From JBKHBQ01 sp046542305 (lineage in GTDB: Bacteria > Bacteroidota > Bacteroidia > Bacteroidales > 4484-276), in assembly GCA_046542305.1 (NCBI GenBank), contig JBKHBQ010000016.1, positions 1-26,653 of the forward strand: DNA of 26,653 bases. The letters run 5' to 3'. Below are positions 6,604 through 14,648 of this stretch, piece after piece. The position numbers were made by a program, and so were the translations under genes. How positions within the stretch are numbered: position 1 is the first letter of the stretch; each line of letters begins with the position of its first letter. A model generated the notes under the pieces. The model did no database searches. It worked only from the letters and a program-made list of their open reading frames with translations, and was not told the origin of the DNA.

Positions 6604-7377
6604 TTGAATCCTGATAAGAAGATATACTTTGCATCCGATTTCCATTTCGGCATTCCCGACCGGGAGAAAAGTGCCGCACGCGAGCAGCTTTTTATGCGCT
6701 GGCTGGATGTGATCCGCGAAGATGCCGGAGAGATTTTCCTGATGGGCGACCTGTTCGATTTCTGGTTCGAGTACAAAACGGTGGTACCGAAAGGCTACAC
6801 GCGCCTGTTTGGCAAACTGGCCGAAACGGTGGATGCCGGCATTCCGATGCACTTTTTCCGGGGAAATCACGATATGTGGGCTTTCGATTATCTGCAGGAC
6901 GAAATCGGGATGAAGCTGTACCGAAAACCGGTGATCAGGGATTTTGGGAGCAAAAGATTTTTCCTTTCGCATGGCGACGGACTTGGACCCGGCGACCACG
7001 GCTATAAATTCATCAAGTATGTTTTCGAACGGAAGATCAACCGCTTCTTATTCAACTGGCTTCACCCCGACATCGGCACCAGACTGGGCCTGTACTGGTC
7101 GCGACGCAGCCGTTACGCCAACGAAACCCCGCAGGCACTGGCCAAAGAAAATAAAATGGCTGAAGACATCGATCATTCGAGGCTGGCGATTTTTTGCAGG
7201 GAAAAGCTTCAGGAAGATCCTTCGATCAACTATTTTATTTTCGGGCACTGGCATATCGCCAAAATCCACCCCGTTGCTCCCGACAGCTATTACATCCACC
7301 TCGGCGACTGGCTCACACGGTTTACCTATGGCGTTTTTGACGGTAAAAAATTCGAGTTGAAAAAATTTGAAGGCTAA
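6604..7377 (+). CDS. lpxH: UDP-2,3-diacylglucosamine diphosphatase LpxH (start uncertain)
   Basis: LpxH hydrolyses UDP-2,3-diacylglucosamine to lipid X and UMP, step 4 of lipid A synthesis, at the inner membrane face. All five metallophosphoesterase blocks are present (numbering from 6604): D12-F-H14, G48-D49, G87-N-H89-D90, a downstream LSHGDG and GHWHIAKIHP. The RLGLYWSRRSR insertion region is typical of LpxH. The start is a problem. The frame extends back to a TTG at 6574, but that lies inside a -7 box. The natural ATG at 6581 is out of frame and stops after eight codons at a TTTT run, and no other in-frame ATG precedes the first motif. I therefore use TTG 6604; a one-base indel after ATG 6581 is the alternative. 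The stop is one base from that of gap, convergent. Confidence 0.88.
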   Translation: MNPDKKIYFASDFHFGIPDREKSAAREQLFMRWLDVIREDAGEIFLMGDLFDFWFEYKTVVPKGYTRLFGKLAETVDAGIPMHFFRGNHDMWAFDYLQDEIGMKLYRKPVIRDFGSKRFFLSHGDGLGPGDHGYKFIKYVFERKINRFLFNWLHPDIGTRLGLYWSRRSRYANETPQALAKENKMAEDIDHSRLAIFCREKLQEDPSINYFIFGHWHIAKIHPVAPDSYYIHLGDWLTRFTYGVFDGKKFELKKFEG

Positions 7378-7378
7378 C

Positions 7379-8389
7379 CTACACGAATTTCTCCACCAAC
7401 TCCACCAGTCGGGTGGCATAACCCATTTCATTATCGTACCAGGCCACCACCTTTACAAGCTTGTTTTTTTCGCCCAGAACAGCGGTAAGTCCCGCATCGA
7501 AAATGGCCGAGTGGGTGTTGCCGATCACATCCATGCTTACGATCGGATCTTCGGTATATTCCAGGATTCCCTTCAACCTGCCTTCAGCGGCTTCTTTAAA
7601 TTTTTGATTGATCTCTGCATTGCTGGTCGGCTGTTTTAGTGTGCATGTGAGGTCGGTAAGCGATCCGTCGGGTACGGGCACACGGATGCCGGCACCCCCG
7701 AGATTGTTGTTCAGGTGCGGAAAAATTTTGGTAGCCGCCTTGGCAGCACCAGTGGTGGTAGGCACAATGGAATAAGCTGCGGCACGTCCGCGCCTCAGAT
7801 CCTTGTGTGGGGCATCCAGCAAATGCTGATCCTTGGTGTAGGAATGAACGGTGGTGATGAAACCTTTTTCAATCCCCCAGTTTTCGTCGAGAATCATGAT
7901 GAGCGGCGCCACATTGTTGGTGGTGCATGACGAATTGCTGATGATACGGTCGTTTTTGTCGATCAGGTGGTCGTTCACACCCAGAACGATATATTGCACC
8001 CCGTCGCTCTCGCCTTTGGCCGGTGCCGAGATCACCACTTTTTTCGCCCCGGCACGCAGGTGCATCTCCGCCTGCTCCTTCTTCACGAAATTGCCTGTGG
8101 ATTCGATCACCACATCAATATCGAGTTCCTTCCATGGCAGTTCCTTCGGATTTTCGATACTCAGCGCTTTCACGTTTTGGCCGTTGATGATCAGGTGACT
8201 TTCGTTGTGCGATACCGTACCCGGAAACCTGCGATGCACCGAATCGTATTTCAGCAGGTGGTTAAGGGTGCGCGTATCGGTTAAATCGTTTACGGCAACC
8301 AGTTCCAGCCGGTCGTTCCTCAGCATTTGACGGCAGAAAATCCGACCGATCCTTCCAAAGCCATTAATTGCAACCCGTATTGTGGTCAT
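7379..8389 (-). CDS. gap: Glyceraldehyde-3-phosphate dehydrogenase, type I
   Basis: Oxidises and phosphorylates glyceraldehyde-3-phosphate with NAD(P) in glycolysis or gluconeogenesis, in the cytoplasm. Full length at 336 residues. The Rossmann start is INGFGRIGR, with VNDLTDTRTLNHLLKYDS. The catalytic Cys is in SNSSCTTN and the catalytic His in TTVHSYT. The PHKDLRRGRAAA and VPVPDGSLTDL segments and the final WYDNEMGYATRLV are standard. One deviation is NNVAP after the active site, where the widespread form has a second Cys (CTTNCLAP). The gene is single, with a -7 box at 8437-8444 and a 47-base leader. It is divergent from the M20 dipeptidase and ends one base from lpxH. Confidence 0.96.
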   Translation of the reverse strand: MTTIRVAINGFGRIGRIFCRQMLRNDRLELVAVNDLTDTRTLNHLLKYDSVHRRFPGTVSHNESHLIINGQNVKALSIENPKELPWKELDIDVVIESTGNFVKKEQAEMHLRAGAKKVVISAPAKGESDGVQYIVLGVNDHLIDKNDRIISNSSCTTNNVAPLIMILDENWGIEKGFITTVHSYTKDQHLLDAPHKDLRRGRAAAYSIVPTTTGAAKAATKIFPHLNNNLGGAGIRVPVPDGSLTDLTCTLKQPTSNAEINQKFKEAAEGRLKGILEYTEDPIVSMDVIGNTHSAIFDAGLTAVLGEKNKLVKVVAWYDNEMGYATRLVELVEKFV

Positions 8390-8436
8390 ATGTCGATTGG
8401 TTTTTATATTTTTACAGCCTTTTTGTAAAAAGACGC

Positions 8437-8444
8437 CAAAATTA
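8437..8444 (-). promoter_or_regulatory. Bacteroidota -7 box (TAATTTTG) before gap
   Basis: TAATTTTG on the - strand, 47 bases before the gap ATG. No clear -33 element is visible. The leader contains the dyad CTTTTT/AAAAAG at 8419-8432. Confidence 0.5.
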
Positions 8445-8522
8445 AATAAATTTAGCGGCCGCCTCAGGCCGGAATCCGGAGAATAAATTCAATACAATAT
8501 AAATCTGAAAAAAATAATTAAG

Positions 8523-9896
8523 ATGGAACACGTAAAGAATTACATTGAAGAGCACAAGGATCGGTTTCTCGAGGAATTGTTCGAACTGATCAGAATTCCT
8601 TCAATCAGCTCGCTCAAAGAACACAAGCCGGATATGATAAGGGCTGCCGAACAATGGAAGAAGTTTATCCTGGATGCCGGCGCCGACAAGGCCGAGGTGA
8701 TGCCTTCGGAGGGCAATCCGGTGGTTTATGCCGAAAAGATCATCGATCCTTCCAAGCCTACTGTGCTGGTTTACGGCCACTATGATGTGATGCCCGTTGA
8801 CCCGAAAAACCTCTGGAATACCGAGCCTTTCGAGCCGGTGGTTAAAGACGGCAAAATCTGGGCTCGTGGCGCTGATGACGATAAAGGCCAGGCATTTATG
8901 CACACCAAGGCGTTCGAGCTGATGGTGAAAACAGATACATTACCCTGCAACGTAAAATTCATGATCGAGGGCGAGGAAGAAATCGGTTCGCCCAGCCTCG
9001 GCAAATTCTGTGAAGAACACAAGGAAATGCTTAAGGCCGATGTGATTTTGGTGTCGGATACCAGTATGATCGCACAGGACATTCCTTCCATCACCACCGG
9101 GCTGCGCGGGCTGGCCTACATGGAAGTGGAAGTAACCGGACCCAACCGCGACCTTCATTCAGGTCTCTATGGAGGCGCCGTGGCTAACCCCATCAATATT
9201 CTGGCTAAAATGATCGCCTCGCTGCAGGATGAAAACAACAAGGTGACCATCCCCGGATTTTACGATGACGTGATTGAGGTATCGGAAGAGGAGCGCAGGG
9301 AAATGTCCAAGGCTCCCTTCAACCTGGACGAATACAAAAAATCAATCGATATTGCTGAAGTGCATGGCGAAAAAGGCTACTCCACCATGGAGCGCACCGG
9401 CATCAGGCCCTCGCTCGACGTAAACGGCATCTGGGGCGGATATACCGGTGAAGGCGCAAAGACCGTGATCCCTTCGACGGCACATGCCAAAATTTCGATG
9501 CGCCTGGTTCCCGATCAGGATTACAAAAAGATTTCGGAACTGTTCCAGAAACATTTCGAAAGCATCGCACCCAAATCGATGAAAGTAAAAGTGGAGGCGT
9601 TGCATGGCGGTTATCCCTACGTTTCGCCAACTGACATGAAGGCATACGTTGCTGCCGATAAAGCCTACACTGCCACTTTCGGCAAAAAGCCCGTTCCGGT
9701 ACGCAGCGGCGGTAGCATTCCGATTATTTCCACTTTCGAAAAGATCCTGGGCATCAAGTCAATCCTGATGGGATTCGGCCTGGAGTCGGACGCCATTCAC
9801 TCGCCCAACGAAAACTACCCGCTGTTCAACTTTTACAAAGGCATCGAAACGGCACCCTACTTTTACAAGTATTTTACCGAACTGATGTCGGAATAA
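8523..9896 (+). CDS. M20 family metallodipeptidase
   Basis: A 457-residue cytoplasmic di-zinc dipeptidase of the M20 (carnosinase/Cys-Gly dipeptidase-like) group. Metal and catalytic residues are visible: H86 and D88 in GHYDVMPVDP, the D118-D120 run in GADDDKGQ, E152/E153 in EGEEEIGS, D179 in VSDTS and H426 in DAIHSPNEN. The lid/dimerisation domain (about 200-380) starts with GPNRDLHSGLYGGAVANP. No signal peptide is present. It probably finishes degradation of imported or recycled peptides; the exact substrate cannot be read. It starts at ATG 8523 with no Shine-Dalgarno. It is followed by a long terminator hairpin and is divergent from gap. Confidence 0.93.
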   Translation: MEHVKNYIEEHKDRFLEELFELIRIPSISSLKEHKPDMIRAAEQWKKFILDAGADKAEVMPSEGNPVVYAEKIIDPSKPTVLVYGHYDVMPVDPKNLWNTEPFEPVVKDGKIWARGADDDKGQAFMHTKAFELMVKTDTLPCNVKFMIEGEEEIGSPSLGKFCEEHKEMLKADVILVSDTSMIAQDIPSITTGLRGLAYMEVEVTGPNRDLHSGLYGGAVANPINILAKMIASLQDENNKVTIPGFYDDVIEVSEEERREMSKAPFNLDEYKKSIDIAEVHGEKGYSTMERTGIRPSLDVNGIWGGYTGEGAKTVIPSTAHAKISMRLVPDQDYKKISELFQKHFESIAPKSMKVKVEALHGGYPYVSPTDMKAYVAADKAYTATFGKKPVPVRSGGSIPIISTFEKILGIKSILMGFGLESDAIHSPNENYPLFNFYKGIETAPYFYKYFTELMSE

Positions 9897-9914
9897 CGAT
9901 AAAAAGCTGATAAG

Positions 9915-9952
9915 CAGAAAAGCTGTTCGTTTTACGGACGGCTTTTCTGTTT
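9915..9952 (+). terminator. Long terminator hairpin after the M20 dipeptidase
   Basis: CAGAAAAGC (9915-9923) pairs with GCTTTTCTG (9941-9949). Inside, TGTTCG (9924-9929) pairs with CGGACG (9935-9940) using G-U pairs, giving a 15-base-pair stem with loop TTTTA. Only a short T run follows. Confidence 0.75.
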
Positions 9953-10036
9953 CTGGCAGGTGGCTGCTCAATTACTTTCATGGCAATTTGCACAGTTTTT
10001 GATCGTTACAACTGTATCGTCGTATCGGCGATTGAT

Positions 10037-10044
10037 TAAATTTG
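10037..10044 (+). promoter_or_regulatory. Bacteroidota -7 box (TAAATTTG) before the 10067 gene
   Basis: TAAATTTG, 22 bases before the ATG at 10067. There is no convincing -33 element at the usual distance. Confidence 0.55.
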
Positions 10045-10066
10045 CAAAAGGAAAACACAAGATATT

Positions 10067-10504
10067 ATGAGTGAAGCCAATGATTCTTTCGAAAAAGACC
10101 TTGACCAGCTAATCAGGCTCTTTAAAAAAATTAAGAACAAAACCGAAAAGGAACAGTTTTCTGAGTTCGACCCTGCCCTGGCTCAAAACCTGGATTTTAT
10201 CATCAGCAATTATGAAATGATGAAAGGAAATATTCCCAAAGAAATGCTGAACCAAATGGGGATACCTTTTCAGCAGCTGATGCGTCAGTTTATCGATCAA
10301 ATGAAGATGGAACTGGGAGAAGAGTTTCATGACCTCGAACAGGAAGAACCCACTGAAACCACCCAGGAAAAACAGGAAAACCTGAAAAGCCTGACCAACG
10401 ATATCGAAAAGATCGATGCCCTGCTTCAAAAACCCGGCCTCTCCGAAGAAGAGATCGACGCCCTGCTCGACAAGCGAAACCGCATGCTGAACACAGGGGA
10501 ATAG
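10067..10504 (+). CDS. Small acidic helical protein, function unknown
   Basis: I do not recognise this 145-residue protein. It has no signal peptide or membrane segment. It reads as mostly helix: an N-terminal amphipathic stretch (FEKDLDQLIRLFKKIKNKT), a middle part rich in Met and Gln (EMLNQMGIPFQQLMRQFIDQ), then an acidic Gln/Glu linker (about residues 85-105) and a C-terminal helical hairpin (IEKIDALLQKPGLSEEEIDALLDKRNR). No Cys or obvious catalytic residues are present. It is a single gene with its own -7 box, bounded by terminators on both sides, so context gives no function. The codon usage matches its neighbours. Confidence 0.82.
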   Translation: MSEANDSFEKDLDQLIRLFKKIKNKTEKEQFSEFDPALAQNLDFIISNYEMMKGNIPKEMLNQMGIPFQQLMRQFIDQMKMELGEEFHDLEQEEPTETTQEKQENLKSLTNDIEKIDALLQKPGLSEEEIDALLDKRNRMLNTGE

Positions 10505-10570
10505 AAATTTAAAGCTATTCGGGAAAGAAGTTACCGGAAATATCGGAAATCAGTATAAAAGTTATTTGAT

Positions 10571-10618
10571 AAAAAAAAGGAAAAAGGTCGGGTCATACCC
10601 AACACCTTTTTCCTTTTT
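10571..10618. terminator. Bidirectional terminator between the 10067 gene and dsbD
   Basis: A 15-base inverted repeat, AAAAAGGAAAAAGGT (10574-10588) with ACCTTTTTCCTTTTT (10604-10618), encloses a small GGGT/ACCC stem (10590-10600). T-runs follow on both strands (CCTTTTT on +, eight T on -), so it can end both convergent transcripts. Confidence 0.85.
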
Positions 10619-10639
10619 CTGTTCAACTTTTCCTCTGCA

Positions 10640-12790
10640 CTACAATGCGGCAGGATTAAACGGTACGGCTTTCGATTCCTCCTGCTGACGTTCTTTAAAC
10701 TCTTCAACTCCCCGGTCGAGGAACTCCACAAATTCGTCCACATCAAGATCGTATGCCCTCGGTTTTACAAGTGGCTCGCCATCGGTATCTAGCAGCACGT
10801 AATATGGCTGCGCATTTACGTTGAAGCGGGAGATCTGGAAATCGGCATATTTCTTTCCGATGGTCTTTTTCACCTTTCCGTCGTGCTGCGACACCACCCA
10901 ATCTTCTTCAGGCAGGCGGGTTTTATCGTCTACATACAGCGCAATGATCACATAATCATCGCGAAGGCGTTGCAGCACTGCGGGATCGGACCACACGTTT
11001 GCCTCCATTTCGCGGCAGTTCACACATCCGTGCCCGGTGAAGTCGATAAAGATGGGTTTATTGAGTTTGCGGGCACAGGCCAGCCCCTGCTCGTAATCGA
11101 AATATCCTTCCAGACCATGCGGCAGGTGCAGGAATTCACTGTATTTGGGTTTCTCACAAATTTCCTTTTTCTGCTGCTGGGCCGCCCCCTGGTAGGAAAT
11201 GGTTTTCATATTTTCACGGATAATGTTGTTGAGGTCGAAATCGTGGGTTTGCTGCGGAGGCAGGTAACCAGACAACGCTTTCAGGGGAGCGCCGAACATT
11301 CCCGGAATCATATACATCACAAAGGTAAAGACGATGATCGCGAGCATCAGCCGGGGCACTCCGATGTAAGGCAGGTCGCTGTCGTGGGCGAATTTGAGTT
11401 TGCCCAACAGGTAGAATCCCATCAGCGCAAAAATCACGATCCAGAAAGCCAGGTAAATTTCGCGGTCGAGGATGCCCCAGTGGTAGGTTTGATCGGCAAT
11501 GCTGAGGAATTTTAAACCCAGCGCCAGTTCCAGAAAACCCAGCACCACCTTCACCGAATTAAGCCATCCGCCGGATTTCGGCAGATTGGCCAGCCATGAA
11601 GGGAAGAAGGCAAACAGCGTGAACGGCAATGCAAATGCCAGCGAAAAGCCAAACATCCCGATAATAGGCTCCAGCACTTTTCCACCGGCAGATTCTACCA
11701 GAATGGCCCCGACAATGGGTCCGGTACACGAAAACGAAACCAGCACCAGGGTAAACGCCATAAAGAAAGCTCCAGAAAATCCGCCCCGGTCAGCCTTGCT
11801 GTCGGCTTTGTTGATCATCCAGCTTGGCAGGGTGATCTCGAACATACCCAGAAACGAAGCGGCAAAGAAAACGAATATCAGGAAAAACAAAACATTGGGA
11901 ATCCAGTGCGTGCTGAGCCAGTTGGCAAAACCGGCACCCAGCGTCAGGGCAACCACCGTCCCGATAATGGTATAGATGGCAATGATGGAAAAACCGTACA
12001 CTATGGCCTGAAAGCGCGCTTTAACCTTATTGGCGGCGTTGTGCATGAAAAACGTCACGGTCATTGGGATCATCGGAAATACACATGGTGTAAGGATTGC
12101 AAGCAGCCCTGCAATGAACGAGAACGCAAAAAGCCACCACAGATCGCTGGTATTCACGATTTTCCCTTCCACATCATCCCCCGCTTCAATCACCTCCTGA
12201 TCCTGCTGTGCGGCCGTTTCTGCTGCTTCAGGCTGCACGGGCAAATTGAATGCGAACCTGAAATCCACTTCCGTGGGCGGAAGGCATTTCTCATCATCGC
12301 AGCACATATAATAAATGTATCCCTCAATTTCCAGCGGCTCGTCGGTCAAAAGCCTGATTTTTTCACTGAAGGTCGCCTGATGGCTGAAGAATTTCAGGAC
12401 CATACCGAAATTGGGATCATCCTCTTCTTCCGGTTCGGGCTCATTAAAAATGACGCGATAAATAAGGCTGTCGGGCTCACCGAACACTTCTTCTTCGATG
12501 ATTTCCACATCATCAACGAATTCGAAGCCCGCAAGATCGTAAAAATAAAACGAGGTAGGCACAGGTCCCCCATCGGGGATATCCTGTGAATAAAGGTGCC
12601 ATCCATTGTCGATATTGGCCGAGAAAACCAGTTCGGCCTCATCATCTGTAATCACTCTCGTTTCATGACTCCATTTCACCGGCTCAAGGATCTGGGCCAC
12701 AGCCGGCATGACCATTAAACTCAGCGTGAGAAAAACAAAGGTAATTTTAGCACGTACAGTGTGAACGGAAGGTAAAATTCTCATATTCAT
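10640..12790 (-). CDS. dsbD: Thiol:disulfide interchange protein DsbD
   Basis: DsbD carries electrons from cytoplasmic thioredoxin across the inner membrane to periplasmic disulfides. The 716 residues show all three domains. After a signal peptide there is an N-terminal periplasmic domain with C163 or C164 plus C169 (MCCDDEKCLPP), spaced six apart as in E. coli DsbD. The eight-helix transmembrane core follows (about 220-500) with C236 (TPCVFPMIP) and C355 (SFSCTGP). The C-terminal thioredoxin domain carries C589-V-N-C592. The longest frame opens at a TTG (12817), but ATG 12790 gives a normal signal peptide; ATG 12784 is also possible. It sits convergent to the 10067 gene. The likely partners are periplasmic TlpA or DsbC-like proteins. 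Confidence 0.94.
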   Translation of the reverse strand: MNMRILPSVHTVRAKITFVFLTLSLMVMPAVAQILEPVKWSHETRVITDDEAELVFSANIDNGWHLYSQDIPDGGPVPTSFYFYDLAGFEFVDDVEIIEEEVFGEPDSLIYRVIFNEPEPEEEDDPNFGMVLKFFSHQATFSEKIRLLTDEPLEIEGYIYYMCCDDEKCLPPTEVDFRFAFNLPVQPEAAETAAQQDQEVIEAGDDVEGKIVNTSDLWWLFAFSFIAGLLAILTPCVFPMIPMTVTFFMHNAANKVKARFQAIVYGFSIIAIYTIIGTVVALTLGAGFANWLSTHWIPNVLFFLIFVFFAASFLGMFEITLPSWMINKADSKADRGGFSGAFFMAFTLVLVSFSCTGPIVGAILVESAGGKVLEPIIGMFGFSLAFALPFTLFAFFPSWLANLPKSGGWLNSVKVVLGFLELALGLKFLSIADQTYHWGILDREIYLAFWIVIFALMGFYLLGKLKFAHDSDLPYIGVPRLMLAIIVFTFVMYMIPGMFGAPLKALSGYLPPQQTHDFDLNNIIRENMKTISYQGAAQQQKKEICEKPKYSEFLHLPHGLEGYFDYEQGLACARKLNKPIFIDFTGHGCVNCREMEANVWSDPAVLQRLRDDYVIIALYVDDKTRLPEEDWVVSQHDGKVKKTIGKKYADFQISRFNVNAQPYYVLLDTDGEPLVKPRAYDLDVDEFVEFLDRGVEEFKERQQEESKAVPFNPAAL

Positions 12791-12922
12791 CTTTTTTTTG
12801 TATTGATGCGTATTCAACCGGAAGGTATCAAACAGTTAAACATACATTGTTATCTCGATACTTAAATGCATACTAACGCAATTTTGCTTTGGAAATTTTT
12901 CACCGGTTTCCGCAAGCGGTGG

Positions 12923-12930
12923 CAAAAATA
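12923..12930 (-). promoter_or_regulatory. Possible -7 box (TATTTTTG) for dsbD
   Basis: TATTTTTG on the - strand about 130 bases before the dsbD ATG. The leader would contain a CACCG/CGGTG dyad (12901-12921). No -33 element is seen, so this is tentative. Confidence 0.35.
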
Positions 12931-12935
12931 AAGAT

Positions 12936-12961
12936 TTTGAGGGCGTATCTTCTACCTCAAA
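12936..12961 (-). terminator. Possible terminator after tilS
   Basis: On the - strand, TTTGAGG (12961-12955 region) pairs with CCTCAAA (12942-12936) over a 12-base loop, followed by an AT-rich stretch without a clean T-run. It lies about 55 bases beyond the tilS stop. A weak stem, so tentative. Confidence 0.35.
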
Positions 12962-13015
12962 TATTTAAAAAAATCATAAAATGAATAATTTAGAAAGTTT
13001 TTTAAACAAGCATCC

Positions 13016-14359
13016 TCACGCCTCGCTGTATTCTTTATTCCACCTGATGCTAAGAATTTCGGATGTTTCGGAAGTGATTTTAAACCGATCATCGATACGC
13101 AGTCCGATGATCCATGCGATTTTTCCACGGGAAATCAACAGCCGGGTATTCAACCTTTGACGGGCAGGAAGTTTCAGGTCGGTTAAAAAATCCGACACCA
13201 GTTTACGGCCACCCAGTCCCAGCGGATAAAAATAATCACCCTGCCGTGGCTTGCGTAACGTAAGTGGAAATTCCAATTTATCAAAATCCAGTTGAGCCAG
13301 ATCAGGATCGGGATCAATAATAAAATGCTGCTCCTTCCTGGATTTGTGCAAGGACAGATGAATGGGTGTATCAATGGATTGCTGCCCCCGTTCTATGAGG
13401 TACGTTTTACTGTGCATTCCCTCCGAAACTGGTCGAATCAGCAATTCCTCACGATCGATCAACAACTGATGGGTTTCCGAATAGAACTGCCCGCCGGGGG
13501 TATTACGCAATCCCAAAGAGATATTTCGAACAGCCGTGCGATTAAACCCGAAGGATTTGAGCAACTTCCATAGCAGAAATTCCTTTTCAGCGATTTTTTC
13601 GAGTTCCTTCCGGGAAATGATAAACTGATTATCTTTTTTGGTGACCAATCGTTCCTTAATCCTTTCTGCCTGAGAACCAATGAATGATTCAGCGTCCGAA
13701 AGGTTTTGGAAGGTTATGCGAAATCCGGTCCTGAAATCGGGATCGAGATATGCCAGCTCAGGAATCAGATTTTTCCGGATACGGTTGCGCAGGTAAGCAT
13801 TGCTCTGGTTTGAGCTGTCTTCGCGATGCCTGATGCCATGATCACGGGCGAAATTCTCAATTTCTGGCCGGGTGGCATACAGGAGCGGACGGATACAATT
13901 CCCATTCTTTGGCCGGATGCCCCGCAAGCCAGACACACCCGTTCCCCGCAGCAGATTGATAAAAAAGGTTTCGATCTGGTCGTCGAAGTGATGGGCGGTG
14001 GCATACAACTCGAAATCCGTTTGGCCAATCAACTGTTCGAACCAATTGTAGCGGAGTTCACGGGCAGCTTCCTGAATGGACAGTTTTTGCTGATGGGCCC
14101 AGGCTTTTGTATCGAAATCAATCCCAAAAAAAGGCACGTTAATTTCATCGGCGATTTTCTTCACCAGTGCCATATCTCCGTTGCTTTCTTCTCCCCTGAG
14201 GTGGAAATTCACATGGGCGATCCCAAAATCCAGGCCGCTCATTTCAAACAGCCGTACCATCACCATGGAATCGATACCGCCGCTCGCCGCCAGCAGGATT
14301 TTCTGCCCGGCCGAAAACAATTCCCCCTTTGCATATTGCCGCTGAAAAGTTTCGAGCAT
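13016..14359 (-). CDS. tilS: tRNA(Ile)-lysidine synthetase TilS
   Basis: TilS modifies C34 of the CAU-anticodon isoleucine tRNA to lysidine using ATP and lysine, which switches codon reading to AUA; it acts in the cytoplasm. At 447 residues it is full length. The PP-loop SGGIDSM is at residues 26-32, with HVNFHLRGEES and TAHHFDDQIETFFINLLRGTG following. The central and C-terminal tRNA-binding domains end with the family's RKPRQGDYFYPLGLGG block. A longer frame begins at TTG 14368, but that TTG is part of a TAAATTTG promoter box, so ATG 14359 is the start. It is only 6 bases from the box, implying a leaderless or near-leaderless mRNA. Confidence 0.95.
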   Translation of the reverse strand: MLETFQRQYAKGELFSAGQKILLAASGGIDSMVMVRLFEMSGLDFGIAHVNFHLRGEESNGDMALVKKIADEINVPFFGIDFDTKAWAHQQKLSIQEAARELRYNWFEQLIGQTDFELYATAHHFDDQIETFFINLLRGTGVSGLRGIRPKNGNCIRPLLYATRPEIENFARDHGIRHREDSSNQSNAYLRNRIRKNLIPELAYLDPDFRTGFRITFQNLSDAESFIGSQAERIKERLVTKKDNQFIISRKELEKIAEKEFLLWKLLKSFGFNRTAVRNISLGLRNTPGGQFYSETHQLLIDREELLIRPVSEGMHSKTYLIERGQQSIDTPIHLSLHKSRKEQHFIIDPDPDLAQLDFDKLEFPLTLRKPRQGDYFYPLGLGGRKLVSDFLTDLKLPARQRLNTRLLISRGKIAWIIGLRIDDRFKITSETSEILSIRWNKEYSEA

Positions 14360-14365
14360 AATCGG

Positions 14366-14373
14366 CAAATTTA
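14366..14373 (-). promoter_or_regulatory. Bacteroidota -7 box (TAAATTTG) for tilS
   Basis: TAAATTTG on the - strand, ending 6 bases before the tilS ATG at 14359. Its last three bases are the TTG of the over-long reading frame. Confidence 0.6.
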
Positions 14374-14547
14374 CGGCCTTTTTTCAAAATACCCTGTGTG
14401 CATTTTGCAATGTGATCAGCAAAAATTCCATTGCCGTGAAACCTGCATACCCGTTTATATTACAGGATTATATTAAAATTCTTTGAAGCTGTCACCTATA
14501 CTGATATGATCTTTAACGTTTTTTTAACCTCATTTTCAAGCCAACTC

Positions 14548-14578
14548 TTGGATTAGTTTATTTTTTGTCGTATGTTTG
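14548..14578 (+). promoter_or_regulatory. Full Bacteroidota promoter (TTG-N20-TATGTTTG)
   Basis: A -33 TTG (14548-14550) and a -7 TATGTTTG (14571-14578) are separated by 20 bases, the best match to the consensus in the window. It lies 70 bases before the YjbH-like gene. The surrounding 14360-14648 spacer (about 290 bases) is AT-rich and holds nothing else I can support. Confidence 0.7.
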
Positions 14579-14648
14579 CAAAAAACTGTCGCTTTAAATA
14601 CGGGATATGTCATATTAATCCAGATGTAATTAAGTAGAATGATTTGAG

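Noticed and set aside
12981..13160. A 59-residue + strand frame starting MNNLESFLNKHPH, opening in the dsbD-tilS spacer and running antisense through the tilS 3' end
   Set aside because: Only the first dozen codons are outside tilS, the rest is the reverse of a conserved gene, and there is no ribosome site or promoter box. Probably a chance frame, although the opening looks gene-like.
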